NCBI RefSeq assembly: GCF_019166065.1
Contig: NZ_JAHTBN010000011.1
Location: 1-64,000, forward strand
Length of the DNA: 64,000 nucleotides
Direction: 5' to 3'
Source: Candidimonas humi
GTDB taxonomy: Bacteria > Pseudomonadota > Gammaproteobacteria > Burkholderiales > Burkholderiaceae_B
The notes under the pieces were generated by a model. The model was given only the letters and a program-made list of their open reading frames with translations. It ran no database searches and was not told the origin of the DNA. This document shows, in pieces, positions 61,818-64,000 of this stretch. Positions within the stretch are counted from its first letter, which is position 1. Each line of letters starts with the position of its first letter. The position numbers and the translations under genes are program-made.

Positions 61818-62777
61818 ATGACCATGCCGACCACGCCAGCCACCGCACGCCGCCTGCTGCAGATAGGCCCATTGCCCGCCGGGCTTGAAACGGCGCTGCA
61901 GCAGCGCTACCAAGTGCATCCGCTCTGGCAAGAGCCCGACCGCAGCGCCTTCCTGGCGCGCACGGCAGGCAGCTTCGACGGCGCGGTCACCATGTCGCGC
62001 CATGGATGCACGGCCGATATTTTCGAATCGCTGGGCAAAGGGGTGGTCGCCTGCTTCGGCGTAGGCTTCGAGGGCCTCGACCTGCAAGCCGCCGCGCGGC
62101 ATGGCGTGCAGGTCAGTACCACGCCCGACGTGCTCAACGATTGCGTGGCCGACTGCGCGTTCGGCCTGATCCTGGCCAGCGCCCGCGGGCTGGTGGCCGC
62201 CGACCGCCATGTGCAGCAGGGCCGCTGGCCCGCCGGCCCGTTTCCCCTGGCGACCCGCGTCAGCGGCAAGCACCTGGGCATCGTCGGCCTGGGCCGCATC
62301 GGCGCGGCCATCGCCCGGCGCGCCTCGGGCTTCGACATGCCGGTGCGCTATCACGGCCGCAAGCCGCAACCCGAGGCGCCCTATGGCTACGAACCCGGCC
62401 TGATCGAACTGGCGCGCTGGGCCGACTTCCTGGTCGTGGCCTGCCGCGGCGGCGCCGAGACCCGCCACCTGATCAACGCCCCCGTGCTGCGCGCGCTGGG
62501 GCCGCAGGGCTTCCTGATCAATATCGCACGCGGCAGCGTGGTCGACGAGCAGGCGCTGGCGCAGGCCATCGCCCAAGAACAGATCGGCGGCGCGGGCCTG
62601 GACGTCTACGAACATGAACCCCAGGTTCACGAAGGCCTGCTCGGCCGCGACAACGTCGTGGTGCTGCCTCATGTCGCGGCCACCACGCGCGAAACCCGCA
62701 ACGCCATGGAACAACTGGTACTGGACAACCTGCAAGCCTACTTCGCCACCGGCAAGGTGCTGACCCCGCCGGCCTGA
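61818..62777 (+). CDS. D-2-hydroxyacid dehydrogenase (glyoxylate/hydroxypyruvate reductase-like)
   Basis: This 319-residue NAD(P)-dependent enzyme has the Rossmann motif GLGRIGAAIARRA and the catalytic Arg in NIARGSVVDE (near residue 238), Glu in DVYEHEP and His in LPHVAATT. It resembles GhrB-type reductases of glyoxylate, hydroxypyruvate or 2-keto acids. It starts four bases after the TTT receptor stop, so it is in the same operon. A second ATG lies at 61824. The substrate is presumably an intermediate of the RraA pathway. Confidence 0.9.
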   Translation: MTMPTTPATARRLLQIGPLPAGLETALQQRYQVHPLWQEPDRSAFLARTAGSFDGAVTMSRHGCTADIFESLGKGVVACFGVGFEGLDLQAAARHGVQVSTTPDVLNDCVADCAFGLILASARGLVAADRHVQQGRWPAGPFPLATRVSGKHLGIVGLGRIGAAIARRASGFDMPVRYHGRKPQPEAPYGYEPGLIELARWADFLVVACRGGAETRHLINAPVLRALGPQGFLINIARGSVVDEQALAQAIAQEQIGGAGLDVYEHEPQVHEGLLGRDNVVVLPHVAATTRETRNAMEQLVLDNLQAYFATGKVLTPPA

Positions 62778-62857
62778 ACCGGCCATCCAACCCCCCGGAC
62801 TGTCACGGCCGGCAATCCGGCAGGCCGGCGCCCCGCCCCCACCGACACGCGCAACTC

Positions 62858-63175
62858 ATGATCTTCGAACACCGCACCTACACCGTCGCCCATGGCCAGA
62901 TGGAAAGCTATCTGGCCCGCTACGAACAATTTGCCCTGCCGCTGCAGATGCAGCACCTGGGCCGCCTGCTGGGGTTTTTCGTCAGCGAGATCGGGCCGCT
63001 GAACCAGGTGCTGCACATCTGGGTCTACGACGATATGGCCGACCGCGAGCGGCGCCGCGCGGCGCTGGACGCCGACCCCGCCTGGCACGAATTCAAGCGC
63101 ATCAACCGCGGCACCTTCGTAGCCCAGGAAGTGAAGATCATGCGCGCCGCGCCTTTCTGCCCGCAACACGTCTGA
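62858..63175 (+). CDS. NIPSNAP-family protein
   Basis: This 105-residue ferredoxin-like-fold protein starts MIFEHRTYTVAHGQMESYL, the typical NIPSNAP opening, and includes LGFFVSEIGPLNQVLHIWVYDD. The biochemical role is unknown; such proteins often accompany bacterial catabolic genes. It lies 80 bp after the dehydrogenase gene and probably ends the operon. Confidence 0.92.
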   Translation: MIFEHRTYTVAHGQMESYLARYEQFALPLQMQHLGRLLGFFVSEIGPLNQVLHIWVYDDMADRERRRAALDADPAWHEFKRINRGTFVAQEVKIMRAAPFCPQHV

Positions 63176-63260
63176 AGCGCAAGAGCCAGCGGCGGCCTTC
63201 GCAACTGCGGGTTATCCCCGAGCCCGCATTCCTGTCGGGATTTGTTTTTTGCATGTATCG

Positions 63261-63270
63261 TTGTATACAT
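63261..63270. promoter_or_regulatory. GntR/FCD-like operator candidate upstream of the TPP enzyme
   Basis: TTGTATACAT is a near-perfect palindrome like the TTGTATACAA sites of FCD-type GntR regulators. GTTGTA (63260-63265) also pairs with TACAAC (63278-63283). It lies about 60 bp before the TPP gene. No such regulator is inside the window. Confidence 0.5.
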
Positions 63271-63332
63271 TGATGTTTACAACAACCCCGGCCAGGCCAC
63301 GCAAGGCCGGCGCGACAGACAAGGAACACACC

Positions 63333-64000
63333 ATGGCGAAGTTGACCGGCGCAGAAGCAGTCGTGCGCATGCTCGAGCTGAACGGCGTCAAGCACATATT
63401 CGGGCTATGCGGCGATACCAGCCTGCCGTTCTACGACGCACTGGCCCGGCTCGACCACGGCATGAGCCATATCCTGACCCGCGACGAGCGCAGCGCGGCC
63501 TATATGGCCGACGGCTACGCGCGGGTCACGGGCAAGGTCGGGGTCTGCGAAGGGCCCAGCGGCGGCGGCGCGACCTACCTGCTGCCGGGCCTGGTGGAAG
63601 CGAATGAGTCTTCCATCGCGGTGCTGGGCATCACCTCGGACGTGTCCGTGGGGGCCCGCGGCAAGTATCCGCTGACCGAGCTGGACCAGCAAAGCCTGTA
63701 CCGGCCCCTGACCAAATGGAACACCACCATAGACCGCGCCGACCAGATCCCCGGGGCGATGCGCACGGCGTTTCGCGCAATGACCACGGGCCGTCCGGGC
63801 ACGGCGCATATGTGCCTGCCTTATGACGTGCAAAAACACGAGGTCGATGCCAAGGACCTGTGGGCCCAGCCCGAGCACGGGCGTTTCCCGGCCATGCGCG
63901 CGGCCCCCGACCCCGCCGAGGTGGAACGCGCCGCGGACAGGCTGGTGGCGTCGCGGGCGCCGGTAATCATATGCGGGGGCGGGGTGGTCATCGCCGGTGC
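63333..64000 (+). CDS. Thiamine-diphosphate-dependent enzyme, acetolactate-synthase-like (cut by window end)
   Basis: About 222 N-terminal residues are seen before the window ends. They show the TPP-enzyme N-terminal domain: GAEAVVRMLELNGVKHIFGLCGDTSLPFYDAL (about residues 6-37), the conserved glutamate in RDERSAAYMADGYARVTG, and the start of the middle domain (PVIICGGGVVI). Members include acetolactate synthase, glyoxylate carboligase and decarboxylases. The GDTSLP and CEGPSGGGATYLLPG segments differ from biosynthetic IlvB, so a catabolic role fits. It has its own AAGGAA and operator-like sequence. Confidence 0.88.
   Translation, partial: MAKLTGAEAVVRMLELNGVKHIFGLCGDTSLPFYDALARLDHGMSHILTRDERSAAYMADGYARVTGKVGVCEGPSGGGATYLLPGLVEANESSIAVLGITSDVSVGARGKYPLTELDQQSLYRPLTKWNTTIDRADQIPGAMRTAFRAMTTGRPGTAHMCLPYDVQKHEVDAKDLWAQPEHGRFPAMRAAPDPAEVERAADRLVASRAPVIICGGGVVIAG

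Noticed and set aside
1-64000. tRNA or rRNA genes, insertion sequences, prophage or integrase
   Set aside because: I read for typical signatures on both strands and found none; a dedicated scan could still reveal a small RNA.

Overview
The window looks like chromosome from a GC-rich betaproteobacterium of the Alcaligenaceae (Bordetella, Achromobacter, Pusillimonas group). The reasons are the housekeeping order (envC-like, gpmA, rhodanese, grxC, secB, gpsA; ntrY, DUF4390, rsmB; fmt, def, dprA), the high GC content, and the number of periplasmic receptors of the Bug/TTT type. Five such receptors are present and none has its TctA/TctB membrane partners in the window. I see no rRNA, tRNA, CRISPR array, transposase or phage gene.

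Region 1 (1-20840) is mostly core. It holds a truncated EnvC-like murein hydrolase activator, phosphoglycerate mutase, a membrane rhodanese, glutaredoxin 3, SecB and GpsA, then a TTT receptor, trmL, comF and a BioC-like methyltransferase. Next come an NtrY/NtrX-like two-component system (its regulator has receiver and Fis parts but no AAA+ domain), DUF4390, rsmB, rimO, fmt, def, dprA and HMG-CoA lyase. Several repeat oddities sit here: an 81-bp repeat translated inside gpsA, a 15-bp tandem repeat beside a 260-bp inverted repeat, and a 39-bp duplication of the end of the response-regulator gene.

Region 2 (21000-39700) carries transport and general metabolism: a polar amino-acid ABC system, orphan receptors, yggS, a thioesterase, cysN-cysD-cysH (assimilatory sulfate reduction with an iron-sulfur APS-type reductase), gdhA, a prpF-TTT unit opposite a LysR regulator, a pseudouridine synthase, a periplasmic protein that may be a cyclohexadienyl dehydratase rather than a receptor, and a FUSC membrane protein.

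Region 3 (39900-48870) is the most coherent accessory system. I read it as a complete sulfolactate catabolic island: suyA-suyB (sulfolactate sulfo-lyase), a sulfonate-type ABC ATPase and permease, two stereospecific dehydrogenases (SlcC-like and ComC-like) that could interconvert sulfolactate enantiomers through sulfopyruvate, a TSUP-family exporter likely for sulfite, a divergent NMT1-type receptor and a GntR/UTRA regulator. Related near-palindromes (GTCA-N6-TGAY) lie in the suyA promoter and in the receptor/regulator intergenic region, which supports one regulon.

Region 4 (49480-56720) is an IclR-centred unit. An MmgE/PrpD protein and a TTT receptor lie on one side; a FAD-linked 2-hydroxyacid oxidase, an aspartase/fumarase-superfamily lyase and a mercaptopyruvate-type sulfurtransferase lie on the other. 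The same 17-bp sequence, in the same orientation relative to each operon, sits in both promoters. The epimerase-type plus C-N-lyase pairing recalls iminodisuccinate catabolism, but the substrate is unknown and may be undescribed.

Region 5 (56760-64000) has an NDH-2-like oxidoreductase and a second IclR gene divergent from an operon of RraA-like, SMP-30-like, TTT receptor, 2-hydroxyacid dehydrogenase and NIPSNAP genes, followed by a TPP enzyme cut by the window end. It is probably another orphan organic-acid or sugar-acid pathway.
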